Assembly: GCA_019188255.1 (NCBI GenBank)
Contig: JAETXT010000004.1
Location: forward strand, 5,270,001 to 5,334,000
Direction: 5' to 3'
DNA: 64,000 bases
Source of the DNA: Verticillium longisporum
Taxonomy: Eukaryota > Ascomycota > Sordariomycetes > Glomerellales > Plectosphaerellaceae
The notes beneath the pieces were generated by a model. It searched no databases. It was not told the DNA's origin and was given only the letters and a program-made list of their open reading frames with translations. This document shows, one piece after another, positions 1-9,600 of this stretch. Within the stretch, counting starts at the first letter, position 1, and each line of letters opens with the position of its first letter. The position numbers were made by a program, and so were the translations under genes.

Positions 1-41
1 ATTACTATATATTATAAAGATATTCTCTTAATTACTAGATC
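1..41 (-). repeat. RIPed copia-family remnant, left part of a split target
   Basis: This AT-only-looking stretch matches the RIPed internal copia sequence near 8842-8882 at most positions. It continues after the young copia element at 6493-6560, so the young element was inserted into it. The last five bases (agatc, 37-41) are duplicated at 6493-6497. Confidence 0.7.
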
Positions 42-328
42 TGTTGAACCAATATTAGGGGGTTCCCTAGGGCAGTGATCTCGGTAGGGGATCACCGATA
101 TGGTGATCACCGTGGCTGGGATTCACAGCTCTCAGGAGCACGTGAATCACAGCTTACGTGATCGGTGAATCAGATGGGTATATCTGACTCACGTAGGTAG
201 TGGTAATTCAGAGAGAGATCATCAACTACATCACAAGACTTATATCACCTACCCTACCTATTCAGAGCTCTCAGGCACAGCCAAAGCAATGAAACGGGGT
301 TCACATAAGCAGTGAAGCCCTCTCAACA
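42..328 (+). repeat. 5' LTR of the young copia element
   Basis: This 287-bp direct repeat of 6207-6492 has TG...CA ends. It contains GATCACC/GGTGATC palindromes near its start. The only difference noticed from the 3' LTR is one extra G in the run at about 58-62. Confidence 0.93.
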
Positions 329-447
329 CTGATCAGTGTTGCGTTCAACGTAACACAGAACAGCTAGAGCTGGAAAAGTCAGGATCGATCCCACGGATAG
401 CAAATTCGCTGTGCGTGAGCTCATCGGTTACACTTTACAAGTGATCG

Positions 448-565
448 CAAGAGCACCGTTTGCTTTGAGTACTTCAGGACTCTTGTGAGAGCTTGGTAGC
501 AGGGAAATCCCCTGTTACGTGATCTGTAGGAGCACCGTCTGCTTCGAGTACCTCAGGACTCCTAC
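448..565 (+). promoter_or_regulatory. Twin covarying hairpins in the copia leader
   Basis: Two units in the 5' untranslated leader share a 26-nt loop-side segment beginning CACCGT and ending CTCAGGA or TTCAGGA, each closed by a short perfect stem. The first stem is CAAGAG/CTCTTG (448-453 with 480-485). The second is GTAGGAG/CTCCTAC (526-532 with 559-565). The stems differ in sequence but each pairs with itself, while the enclosed segments differ only by C/T. Both units persist with paired stems in the RIPed relics near 20.38-20.50 kb and 56.0-56.13 kb. This suggests a structured RNA element such as a packaging or translation signal; the function is inferred only. Confidence 0.6.
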
Positions 566-671
566 GCCCAAGATCACCACCTAGGCTATATTGCTAGCCA
601 CCAAACCCGACAAACGAAGCTCTACGGAACAGTCAATCAGCCGTAGCAGAGCTTCAACAAAATCAGCGACA

Positions 672-3600
672 ATGAGCTCCTCGGATCACGGCAATAGCTC
701 CGTGACAGAGCCAGAGAGCGCTGAAAAGATGCAACAGGAGTTCGACGGCATTCTGGAAGAACTCGGCATATCACGCCTAACGCAGAAGGTCAGGAAGGGT
801 CTCGATATTGACTTCATCGTTAATGGAGCAGAATCACGGTTCCCTGGATCACTGGATTCGGCATCCGCAGATCTCAAGAGCGCCTGGATCCTTAAGGCAA
901 TGAGCGCATACGGGACCATGAAGGGAGTTCACCTCCTGGAGGCGTTTATCGAAGACTTCCAGGGCTGGACCGAAGAGGACTTTGACTCCTGCAATACAAC
1001 GATCACTCGAGCGCTGAAGGTGTATCTAGCAGAGCGCGGGATCCCTCTTCCAGGAGCAGCAAACGCTAAGACGTCGAAGAGACTAGTCCCAATGCTTTCA
1101 TGGGAAGAGATGCCCGACGCGACGGAGTCGATCACTGCCGACCGGGATTCAGTGCTCCAAAGAGCAGAGGAACAGCGAGACCAGTGGGACGACGAGCAGC
1201 AACCCACGGGGAACGCCCAGCTATCCCAAATCCGAAAACTACGAACGGGGAGGACAGATCCCCGACAGCCCCTGGTTCCAGGGTTGTCTGATCAACGGAG
1301 CAGGCAATCCAGCCAACGAGAGATCACGCCTCAATCGCGAAGAAATGAGACCCCACCCCCAAATGTCACCCAGAACCCACCAGCTTGGTACCATGCTCTG
1401 CCGCCACACGAATCGGTGAATTCACCGATCGACGGAGCTGTAATCAAGCAATTCGCATCGCTCTGGAACAAGGAGAGCAATTACTCTGGGGAGACATACG
1501 ATATCCTTGACGATAAAATGCGTATCTTCACGGACGTTTGCGAACTGCTGCAAATCCGCTATACGCAGCTCCACGCGCTCTTCCCGAGTATACTTTCAGG
1601 GCGCGCGCAAACTTTCTTCCTAGAGCACATGAACCGGAGCATGGGACTCCGTCAAATGTACCTAGCGATCAAACAACAGTTCGATTCGGAGATCAACAGA
1701 GCACAGTATCATACAGACTGGAGCTCGATGACGTTCCACTCTATAGCGGCAGAAGCTGATAACGCAGGAAAGCCGCGAATGGAAGTTCTCCAGATCCTTC
1801 TGGATAGGCTTCAGCGGTGCCAGAGAGCACTTGGCCCTGCGTTCAAGGAAGAGACTCATCTCTATGTGAACACTCTGAGGGCGGTTCAAGGCGTCCCAGA
1901 GCTGAAGATTGCACTAGCAAGGCCGGAGCGATCTTTCAATGCGCTATCCGCACAGCTCAAGAGCACACTGAAGGTGGAGGAGAACACCAGAACGCCTGGG
2001 CACTTCTACACCGACAGACGTTATGGGAGCGGATATCGCCAAGCCAGTGGAAGGGGAGATCGCAGAGAGCAGTCGGTACGCAGAACCAATGATCGTCAGC
2101 CATCCAGAATTCGCAAATGCTGGATATGCTCTAAACGAGACTGCAGATCGACGAAGCACTCTCCCGAGGAGCAACAACGTTCGAAAGAGCAGTGGAAACG
2201 CATGCAGGAAGCGCGTGGGGATCAGCGGAAGGGATACCGTCAGTTTTTAACAGCAATGGAACCTGCTGAGAGCTCGGAATCAGACAATCCCACTTCCGAT
2301 GAGCTGGGAGCAGACGATGCCTTTGGGTCTGATCCCGAGAGCGAACTGATGAATGCCCATACTGCACACTTCCTAGCAAATGAGTCGTTCCAACACAGAA
2401 TCAGGGGGAGCAGTCCGAAGGCTGAAATGACAGCTCCGATAGAGCAGCTCTTCACCCAGTATCAGATCAATAGCACTTCCACGTGGTACGGCATCATCCC
2501 TGATACAGGCGCGGCATCAGTTTCCACAGCAGGAGCTTCACAAACAAGGGCCCTAATAGCCCTAATACCAAGCCTAACAGTCAACAAGCAGGGAATAGGG
2601 GCCAGAGTGAGATTCGGAGCAGGAAATCCCATTTCCACGACGGAGGAGATCACTGTTCCAACGCCAATTGGGAGAATCACGTTCCATATCGTCCCAACGG
2701 ATACCCCATTCCTGCTTTGCATCAAGGATATGGACGATCTCGGAGTCTACCTAGACAACACGCGTAACGAGCTGGTAAAGCGCGTTGGGGAGATCCAGGA
2801 GCGTACGCCCATTTTTCGCAAATGGGGCCACCCATGGTTCTTCCTGGATACGAAGACCCATACCAGCTCCGGGATCACATACATGATGGGGACAGAGAGC
2901 GATGGAGCAGCGTTTCTGACAGAAGCAGAGCTCCGACGCATTCACAAGCGGTTCGGTCACCCATCTGTAGAGAAGCTATGGAACCTGCTCCAGAGAGCAG
3001 ACCAGGACGTGAATCGGGACGCTCTGGAGCTGATAAACCGCTTCTGCCACCATTGTCAGATCAAAGGGAAGTCCCCGCAACGCTTCAAGTTTGCCCTGAG
3101 GTCAGATATCGACTTCAATTACGAGATTTTGGTCGATATTATGCACTTGGATGGAAAGCCCGTTCTTCATGTGATCGACGCGAGCACAGGATTCCAGTCC
3201 GCAACTTTCATTCCCAATTTCACAGCTCGCGCGACGTGGGAAGCTCTCAAGAGGTGCTGGTTGGATACATACCTTGGGCCTCCAGACGTCGTAACTGTTG
3301 ACGCTGGAACGAACTTTGCCTCCGCAGAGTTCAGGGCAGAGGCACGCCTCCTAGGCATGACCTGCCATCAGATCCCTGTAGAGGCCCATTGGTCAATCGG
3401 CAAGGTTGAGAGCTACCATAAGCCGATACGCAGAGCGTACGAGATCTTGAAGGCAGAGTCTCGCGACACGAGCCTAGAATCGCTGCTTCAAGGAGCTGTG
3501 AAGGCGGTAAACGACACCGCTGGGCCCAACGGATTAGTGCCTACACTGCTCGTATTCGGGGCGATGCCCAGGATCACCGCCAACTCAGCGCCCACCGCGA

Positions 3601-5828
3601 CCCAGGCGCAGCGCGCCGAAGCGGTCAATAAGGCGATGGCGGAGCTTCGGCGAATGGTCGCCAAGCGGAAGGTCAATGACGCTCTCAATACCCGTAACGG
3701 ACCAGATACCAAGCAGTTGCTGCCGAGATCGCTGGAGCTGGGAAGCGACGTTCTTGTGTTCCGAGAGCGGGAGAAATGGACCGGTCCCTACAAGGTCATA
3801 TCGGTTTCTGACACGGCGGTCACGGTCGAAATGGTTAACGGCCCAACGGAGTTCAGAGGAACACACGTTAAGCCGTACAACAGATCGCCGGATCAGCAGG
3901 CTGGGGAGACAATAGTGGTTCGAACTCCAGAGACCCCAGAACCATTTGAGTACCCAGAGCCAATTCTACCACGACGACGCGGGAGACCCAGGAAGTCAAC
4001 AAACGCCACGAATCTGTTACAGGCGGCTTTCACGGATCGCAAGAGCAGTGCGACCGGGACTTCACAGATCGAGCGCCAATTCATTGTCAAAAGGGAACAG
4101 CAGGGGTACGACCTAGCTGTTCAACTACGCAATGAAGGCAGAATAACGACCCCTGGGAAGCCATTTGAACAGTCCGACTGGGAGGAAATCGACTCACTCC
4201 TGGCAGCTGGAGTGATCGTGCCGATCAGGAGATCCGCGTTTCCCAGTGCTAAGATCTTTGGATGCCGGCTTGTAAGAGAGGTGAAAGGCCTCCCTCAAGC
4301 CCCATATGAGAAGTCAAGACTGGTGGTTCAGGGACACAGTGACTGGGAGAAGACAACCCTGCTAACGCAGTCGCCCACGATCATGCGCTGTAGCCAACGA
4401 CTGATCCTAGCGATCACCCCAACGCTACAGCAACGTGGCCACCAGTTGATGCTCCGTGATATCAGTCAAGCCTACACCCAGAGCGCTACAGATCTGTTAC
4501 GCAACGTTCTCCTGCGCGTTCCCAAGGAGCTACAGCATAGATACCCCGACGGAATCGTCTTCCACGTTGTGAAGCCGCTCTATGGCATCGCAGAGTCAGG
4601 TCTCCATTGGTTTGTAACCTATCAGCGCCACCACAGAGAGCGCCTAAACGCCGTTCCAACGGGCTACGATCCGTGTTTGCTTCTAACCAGAGCTGGAGAG
4701 AGCTTTGGACTGGTCGGAATGCAGACTGACGACACCCTCAACCTCGGAGAGCCCGCGTTCATACAAAAGGAACAAACAGAGCTCGAAAGCGCTGGCTTCC
4801 GGGCAAAGCCTGCTTCCGTCCTTAACGCAGGATCTGACGGCGTCTTCAACGGCTGTATCATCAAAGTTGGAACTGAAGATCTCACGATTCAACAGAAAGG
4901 CCAAGGTGATCGCCTAGAGCTGGTAACCCCAGGGACAGCGAGCTCAGAGCAGGAATACATCGCCCAGAGAGCTCGCGGTGCCTATATTGCTTCAACCTGT
5001 CAACCAGAGGCAGCCTTCGATTTCTCTGTTGCAGCCCAAGCCAAGAACCCACAGGAGGACGACTTTGAACGGCTCAACAAACGCATACAATGGCAGATCG
5101 CCAACGCAGGCCGTGGCCTGAATTACGTGCGCCTGGATCTCTCAACGGCCCAACTTTACGTATTTGTTGACGGCTCCTTCGCCAACAATAAGGACCTAAG
5201 TTCACAGATCGGATTCGTTGTCCTCCTTGGTAACGAACGTTCCTGCGATCAGGAGAACGCCTTCACGGTGCGCGGCAATATCCTCCATTGGCAATCCATT
5301 AAGTGTAAACGGGTTACGCGTTCAGTTCTGGCTAGCGAGATCTATGGGATGGTTAGCGGCTTCGACGCGGCTTATGTCCTTAAACAGACGCTCCAAAAGA
5401 TCTGTAAACGCTTAGAACTGCCGCTCCCACGGATGGTTATCTGCACCGACAGCTACTCGCTCTACCAATGCCTGGTTCAACTGAGCGCGACAGCAGAGAA
5501 ACGCCTAATGATAGATCTCATGGCGTTACGGCAAAGCTACGAAGAACGCGAAGTCGACGAAATTCGTTGGATCGCCGGAGGCGATAACCCTGCAGATTCA
5601 ATGACCAAGGGAGCGCCAAACCAGGCACTGGAAGCGCTAGTGAGCTCTAACGAAGTCACAATCAGGATTGAAGGATGGGTCAAACGTCAAGAAAAGAACA
5701 GTCAGGGGGCAAAGGCAATTGATATTAGCAAAAATGCAGCAAAGCCTAAAAACGAGCACCCCAGAAGCAAAAACGACGACCCCGCGATCAGCAAAACAGC
5801 AAAGCAACCGCTCCGCAAAGCGGACTAG
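672..5828 (+). CDS. Copia Gag-Pol polyprotein (1718 aa)
   Basis: The frame is open from 591, but the first ATG is at 672, so that is the chosen start. Order of domains: a Gag region with a Cys-rich CWIC...C...H segment near residue 485; aspartic protease with IPDTGAAS (Asp-Thr-Gly near residue 611); GAG-pre-integrase HHCC (FGHPS...CHHC); integrase core with VTVDAGTN (Asp about 877) and GKVESYH (Glu about 913); reverse transcriptase with KSRLVVQGH and a GMQTDDTL active site (Asp about 1353; QTDD replaces the usual YVDD); and RNase H with VDGSF (Asp about 1500) and ADSMTKG near the C-terminus. PR-INT-RT-RH is the Ty1/copia order. The protein should copy element RNA and integrate the cDNA. There is no internal stop or frameshift, so it could be autonomous. 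Its stop overlaps the antisense ORF stop by a few bases. Confidence 0.95.
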   Translation: MSSSDHGNSSVTEPESAEKMQQEFDGILEELGISRLTQKVRKGLDIDFIVNGAESRFPGSLDSASADLKSAWILKAMSAYGTMKGVHLLEAFIEDFQGWTEEDFDSCNTTITRALKVYLAERGIPLPGAANAKTSKRLVPMLSWEEMPDATESITADRDSVLQRAEEQRDQWDDEQQPTGNAQLSQIRKLRTGRTDPRQPLVPGLSDQRSRQSSQREITPQSRRNETPPPNVTQNPPAWYHALPPHESVNSPIDGAVIKQFASLWNKESNYSGETYDILDDKMRIFTDVCELLQIRYTQLHALFPSILSGRAQTFFLEHMNRSMGLRQMYLAIKQQFDSEINRAQYHTDWSSMTFHSIAAEADNAGKPRMEVLQILLDRLQRCQRALGPAFKEETHLYVNTLRAVQGVPELKIALARPERSFNALSAQLKSTLKVEENTRTPGHFYTDRRYGSGYRQASGRGDRREQSVRRTNDRQPSRIRKCWICSKRDCRSTKHSPEEQQRSKEQWKRMQEARGDQRKGYRQFLTAMEPAESSESDNPTSDELGADDAFGSDPESELMNAHTAHFLANESFQHRIRGSSPKAEMTAPIEQLFTQYQINSTSTWYGIIPDTGAASVSTAGASQTRALIALIPSLTVNKQGIGARVRFGAGNPISTTEEITVPTPIGRITFHIVPTDTPFLLCIKDMDDLGVYLDNTRNELVKRVGEIQERTPIFRKWGHPWFFLDTKTHTSSGITYMMGTESDGAAFLTEAELRRIHKRFGHPSVEKLWNLLQRADQDVNRDALELINRFCHHCQIKGKSPQRFKFALRSDIDFNYEILVDIMHLDGKPVLHVIDASTGFQSATFIPNFTARATWEALKRCWLDTYLGPPDVVTVDAGTNFASAEFRAEARLLGMTCHQIPVEAHWSIGKVESYHKPIRRAYEILKAESRDTSLESLLQGAVKAVNDTAGPNGLVPTLLVFGAMPRITANSAPTATQAQRAEAVNKAMAELRRMVAKRKVNDALNTRNGPDTKQLLPRSLELGSDVLVFREREKWTGPYKVISVSDTAVTVEMVNGPTEFRGTHVKPYNRSPDQQAGETIVVRTPETPEPFEYPEPILPRRRGRPRKSTNATNLLQAAFTDRKSSATGTSQIERQFIVKREQQGYDLAVQLRNEGRITTPGKPFEQSDWEEIDSLLAAGVIVPIRRSAFPSAKIFGCRLVREVKGLPQAPYEKSRLVVQGHSDWEKTTLLTQSPTIMRCSQRLILAITPTLQQRGHQLMLRDISQAYTQSATDLLRNVLLRVPKELQHRYPDGIVFHVVKPLYGIAESGLHWFVTYQRHHRERLNAVPTGYDPCLLLTRAGESFGLVGMQTDDTLNLGEPAFIQKEQTELESAGFRAKPASVLNAGSDGVFNGCIIKVGTEDLTIQQKGQGDRLELVTPGTASSEQEYIAQRARGAYIASTCQPEAAFDFSVAAQAKNPQEDDFERLNKRIQWQIANAGRGLNYVRLDLSTAQLYVFVDGSFANNKDLSSQIGFVVLLGNERSCDQENAFTVRGNILHWQSIKCKRVTRSVLASEIYGMVSGFDAAYVLKQTLQKICKRLELPLPRMVICTDSYSLYQCLVQLSATAEKRLMIDLMALRQSYEEREVDEIRWIAGGDNPADSMTKGAPNQALEALVSSNEVTIRIEGWVKRQEKNSQGAKAIDISKNAAKPKNEHPRSKNDDPAISKTAKQPLRKAD

Positions 5829-6028
5829 GCCTCGGAATCCGAAGAATCCGAGTTTGACTGCTCTGGCGAGTCCCACCAGAGGCAGTCAAAGAGCCGCAGA
5901 GCTGCGGCCCGCCCAGCCGCCTTGCGGTCGGCATTACAAAGACCATCGAGGTCCTTGTTGGGGTCGTCACCCCCTTCGCCTCCTCCTCCTCGGCGATCGT
6001 CAGCATGCCCTTCACGACGGCACGCCAC
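5825..6028 (-). pseudogene. C-terminal remnant of the copia antisense ORF
   Basis: Read on the minus strand, this segment encodes an acidic tail ending in SDSSDSEA followed by a stop at 5825-5827, which overlaps the pol stop codon. The same tail ends the 226-codon antisense frame seen in the RIPed relics at 7611-8288 and 50067-50744. Here the upstream part is gone because about 1.03 kb is missing at about 6028. A G-run is also one base shorter than in the relics, which shifts the frame. I infer that the young element has lost this gene. Confidence 0.6.
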
Positions 6029-6206
6029 TTTTCCTTATCCTATTCATTGTTCTCCTACTGTTAATTGTTCACTTTAAGGCTGGAAGAGCAGATCTAACGC
6101 GCCGAAGACTGGAGATTGGAAGCGCGTTGGAGCGGCTATCGACCCTAGCGACAGCTCCCAATATTGGTTCTCACGGCTGTTCTATCCACAAAGAAAAGAG
6201 AGCCAG

Positions 6207-6492
6207 TGTTGAACCAATATTAGGGGTTCCCTAGGGCAGTGATCTCGGTAGGGGATCACCGATATGGTGATCACCGTGGCTGGGATTCACAGCTCTCAGG
6301 AGCACGTGAATCACAGCTTACGTGATCGGTGAATCAGATGGGTATATCTGACTCACGTAGGTAGTGGTAATTCAGAGAGAGATCATCAACTACATCACAA
6401 GACTTATATCACCTACCCTACCTATTCAGAGCTCTCAGGCACAGCCAAAGCAATGAAACGGGGTTCACATAAGCAGTGAAGCCCTCTCAACA
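6207..6492 (+). repeat. 3' LTR of the young copia element
   Basis: This 286-bp copy of 42-328 is one G shorter in a G-run. It is followed by the target duplication agatc and preceded by a purine-rich tract (AAAGAAAAGAGAG) expected to prime plus-strand synthesis. Confidence 0.93.
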
Positions 6493-6560
6493 AGATCGTT
6501 TATTATCTAGGAGGATAATAAATCCGATCTATAAATTAAAGTCCTTATTATTAACGAAGG
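6493..6560 (-). repeat. RIPed copia-family remnant, right part of the split target
   Basis: This continues the remnant interrupted at 41/42 and matches the RIPed internal sequence near 8880-8940. It ends where the LTR of the next relic begins (TATTAAGAGGG at 6561), so at least two old copies were already nested here. Confidence 0.65.
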
Positions 6561-6849
6561 TATTAAGAGGGCTTTACTATTTATATAAACCCTAATTCAT
6601 TACTTTAACTATGCCTAAGAGCTCTAAATAAGTAGGGTAGGTAATATAAGACTTATAATAATTATTAATACTATCTCTCTAAATTACCGCTACCTATATA
6701 AATTAGATATACCTATCTAATTCACTGATTATGTAAGCTATAAACTACGTACTCCTAAGACCTATAAATCCTAGCCCTAGTAATTACTATATCGGTGAAT
6801 CCTATATAGTAATTACCGACCTAAGTAATCCCCTAATATTAGTTTAATA
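6561..6849 (-). repeat. RIPed copia LTR (pol 3' side of the relic)
   Basis: This matches the reverse complement of the young copia LTR with G-to-A and C-to-T changes; for example TGTTGAGAGGG became TATTAAGAGGG. It ends in AGTTTAATA, the RIPed form of GGTTCAACA. Confidence 0.85.
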
Positions 6850-6963
6850 CTAGCTATCTTTTCTTTATAGATAGGATTGCCTAAGGGACTAATATCGGGC
6901 TCTATTACCTAGGTTAATAGCTATTCTAATGCGCTTATAATCCTCTAGTCTCTAGTATATTAG

Positions 6964-7016
6964 ATCTACTATCTTAATCTATAAAATAAATAAATAAATA
7001 AATAAATAAGTAAATA
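6964..7016 (+). repeat. AAAT-rich microsatellite
   Basis: A run of AAAT units with a few AAGT variants lies in the RIPed copia relic. The other copia relic has a shorter version near 49.42 kb. Confidence 0.8.
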
Positions 7017-7610
7017 AGTAATAATAGGAGAATAATAGATAGAATAAGGAAAAAATATAGCTTAATACTACTATTCCTATAAACGCTAAGTCCCTAGTCC
7101 CTAGCGCTACGGATTAATTAGACTAGCCGCTAATAGCTCTCTAAGGAAACGAATTAAGTTATAATTAAATAATAGGAATAGGCTTTTAAACCTTTTAAAA
7201 AGGAAATAAATAGTAATTAAATAGTATAATAGCTAATTAAATAGCGCTCTTATAATAGCTAGATATAGGCTCCTAAAGTCTCTAAATTGCTAGTATACTA
7301 ATAGAGGGTAGAAGAATAATTATTATTACCCCTTTATTAGCTTTCTTAATAGGAATAATAGAATTAAACTACCTAAATAGAATTAATAGATCCTATTAAG
7401 CTAGTTTAATAAATATTATACTCTATAGATCTATATATCTAGTTAATAAGTTATAGTAATTCTATTCTTTTTACTTTTCCTTTTCCCTATAATAATTCTT
7501 TATTTTAAGATTAATTAGCTTAATTTACTATTTTAGAGCTCCGATAATTATTAACTCCCCTTTTTTATTACTCTCTCTCTCTCTCTTTCTCTCTTATCCC
7601 GGCCTCGATA

Positions 7611-8288
7611 ATGCCTCCTAAGCGTAAAGCCCCTATACCTATTACCCCTCCTACTAAGAGAGTAGCTAAGCGTAAGAATATAGTCGGTATTAATCGTAGA
7701 AGCTATTAATCCTAGTATATAATATATATATATAATAATATTTATAAAGTCCTTTATTTAGGGTATTTAAAGTCTTATTTTATTAATAAGTAAACTAAAA
7801 CTAGTATTAATAGTATATACTACGATCTAGAGCTTAAGGGTTCCTATTATTATAAATATACTTCTAAGTACTCTTATAAATTAATATAAGCTTCTATAAT
7901 CTCTATTTCTAATATCTATAGCTCTAATAATTATTATCTATAATCTAGTCGGGGCGTTTAAGCTTATTATAAAGTTTTTAGCTATTTAGGATAAGAATAA
8001 TAAGCTAATAAGCTCTTTTCTCTATTATTTCCTTAATTATTTAATTATATAATTAGCTAATAGGGGATATAGGATATAGAGAAGTAGTATATTATTATAA
8101 AGGGTATATTAATAATTATTAAAGAGGAGGAGGCGAAGGGGGGTAATAACCCTAATAAGGACTTTAATAGTCTTTATAATACTAACTATAAAGCGGCTAG
8201 GCGGGCTATAGCTTTATAGCTCTTTAACTACCTCTAGTAGGACTCGCTAAAGTAATTAAACTTAGATTCTTCGGATTCCGAGGCTTAG
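7611..8288 (+). pseudogene. RIPed antisense gene of the copia family (226 codons)
   Basis: Starting at an ATG (MPPKRKAP..., a basic, nuclear-localisation-like N-terminus) and ending with SDSSDSEA and a stop, this frame is exactly 678 nt. The only interruptions I see are TAG/TAA codons expected from RIP of CAG/CAA/TGG. The copia relic is on the minus strand, so this gene runs antisense to it, between pol and the 3' LTR, with a CT-rich tract just upstream (about 7571-7596). The second relic (50067-50744) has the same frame at the same 678-nt length. I recognise no domain; the ends are basic (N) and acidic with Asp/Ser (C). The function is unknown. The young copy retains only its tail. Confidence 0.6.
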
Positions 8289-9136
8289 TCCGCTTTATAG
8301 AGTAATTATATTACTATTTTATTAATTATAGGGTTATCGTTTTTACTTCTAAAGTACTCGTTTTTAAGCTTTACTATATTTTTATTAATATTAATTATCT
8401 TTCCCCTTTAATTATTCTTTTCTTTATATTTAATTTATCCTTTAATCTTAATTATAACTTTATTAGAGCTTATTAGTACTTCTAGTATTTAATTTAGTAC
8501 TCCTTTAATTATTAAATCTATAGGGTTATCGCTTCTAGCGATCTAATAAATTTCGTCGACTTTATATTCTTTATAGCTTTATTATAATATTATAAGATCT
8601 ATTATTAAGCGTTTCTCTATTATTATATTTAATTAAATAAAATATTAATAGAATAAGTAGCTATTAATATAGATAATTATTTATAGGAATAGTAATTCTA
8701 AGTATTTATAGATCTTTTAGAATATTTATTTAAGGATATAGGCTATATTAAAGCTATTAATTATCCTATAGATTTCGCTAATTAGAACTAAATATATAAC
8801 CTATTTATATTTAATAGATTATTAATAGAAGATATTATTATATATTATAAAGGCATTCTCCTAATTATAGGAACGTTTATTATTAAGGAGGATAATAAAT
8901 CTAATCTATAAATTAAAGTCCTTATTATTAATAAAGGAGCTATTAATAAATATATAAAGTTAAGCTATTAAGAGATCTAAGTATATATAATTTAAGCTAT
9001 AGCCTATATTTATAATCTACTATTATATATATTTATTAAGCTATTTAAAGTCTTCTTTTTATAAGTTCTTAGCTTAAGCTATAATAGAGAAATCGAAGGC
9101 TACTTCTAATTAATAGGTTAAAGTAATATAGGTACT

Positions 9137-9535
9137 TGTAACAACCAGAGGACCAGGTCAAAAGACCCAAGGATAGCTAGGAAGGATGACACAGCCAAAG
9201 GGAGCGATAAGATAAGAACGGCTGGCACGCAGTCACGTGACCAGATCACCAGGAACGGTGATCCAAGAACATGGATCACCAACCTGTTAGGATCACCGTG
9301 ATCCCCGATCCAACACGGAGAGGATCACGAACTAACAGTGAGCCATCCAACATAGGCTCACTAACCAACACAACAAGGACAGGATGAACGGGTATATAAG
9401 GACGGGCATTCTGGACTTGTAGATACATTCTTTCTCACGACAGTGATCAATCTAAGTCTTACCTTGTATTCATTGTAACGACAACCCTAACCCTCTGACA
9501 GTGTTCCCCTCTTCGGAAGCTGCCAGGTCGTAACA
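9137..9535 (+). repeat. 5' LTR of the gypsy element (intron-like segment absent)
   Basis: This 399-bp LTR is 61 bp shorter than its 3' partner. The missing piece is exactly a GT...AG segment, present at 15851-15911 in the 3' LTR. One further substitution was noticed (TGCCAGG against TGGCAGG). Confidence 0.93.
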
Positions 9536-9600
9536 TTTTGATCACTCTTGTTCAGTAGGTTTACCTTGTGACACTGAGCAATACTCACCACAGGAACAAT

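Larger units (their letters stand above)
42..6492 (+). mobile_element. Young full-length Ty1/copia LTR retrotransposon
   Basis: The element is bounded by two LTRs starting TGTTGAACC and ending CTCAACA, with a perfect 5-bp target duplication (agatc at 37-41 and 6493-6497). It has one uninterrupted gag-pol frame and a purine-rich tract just before the 3' LTR (about 6189-6203). The LTRs differ only by one G in a G-run, so the insertion is recent. It shows no RIP although its target and its relatives at 6561-20909 and 48993-56533 are heavily RIPed. Against those relics it lacks about 1.03 kb between pol and the 3' LTR (junction near 6028), which removed most of an antisense ORF. The domain order PR-INT-RT-RH places it in Ty1/copia. 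Confidence 0.95.

Noticed and set aside
591..671. Upstream extension of the copia polyprotein
   Set aside because: The frame is open but contains no ATG before 672; a TTG start is unlikely in a fungus.
7571..7596. CT-rich tract as a functional promoter element
   Set aside because: It is conserved in both copia relics upstream of the antisense frame, but a simple repeat in RIPed DNA is not enough to claim a promoter.
9481..9502. Telomere-like CCCTAACCCT in the gypsy LTR
   Set aside because: Only about two units, present in both LTRs as part of the repeat; not a telomere.
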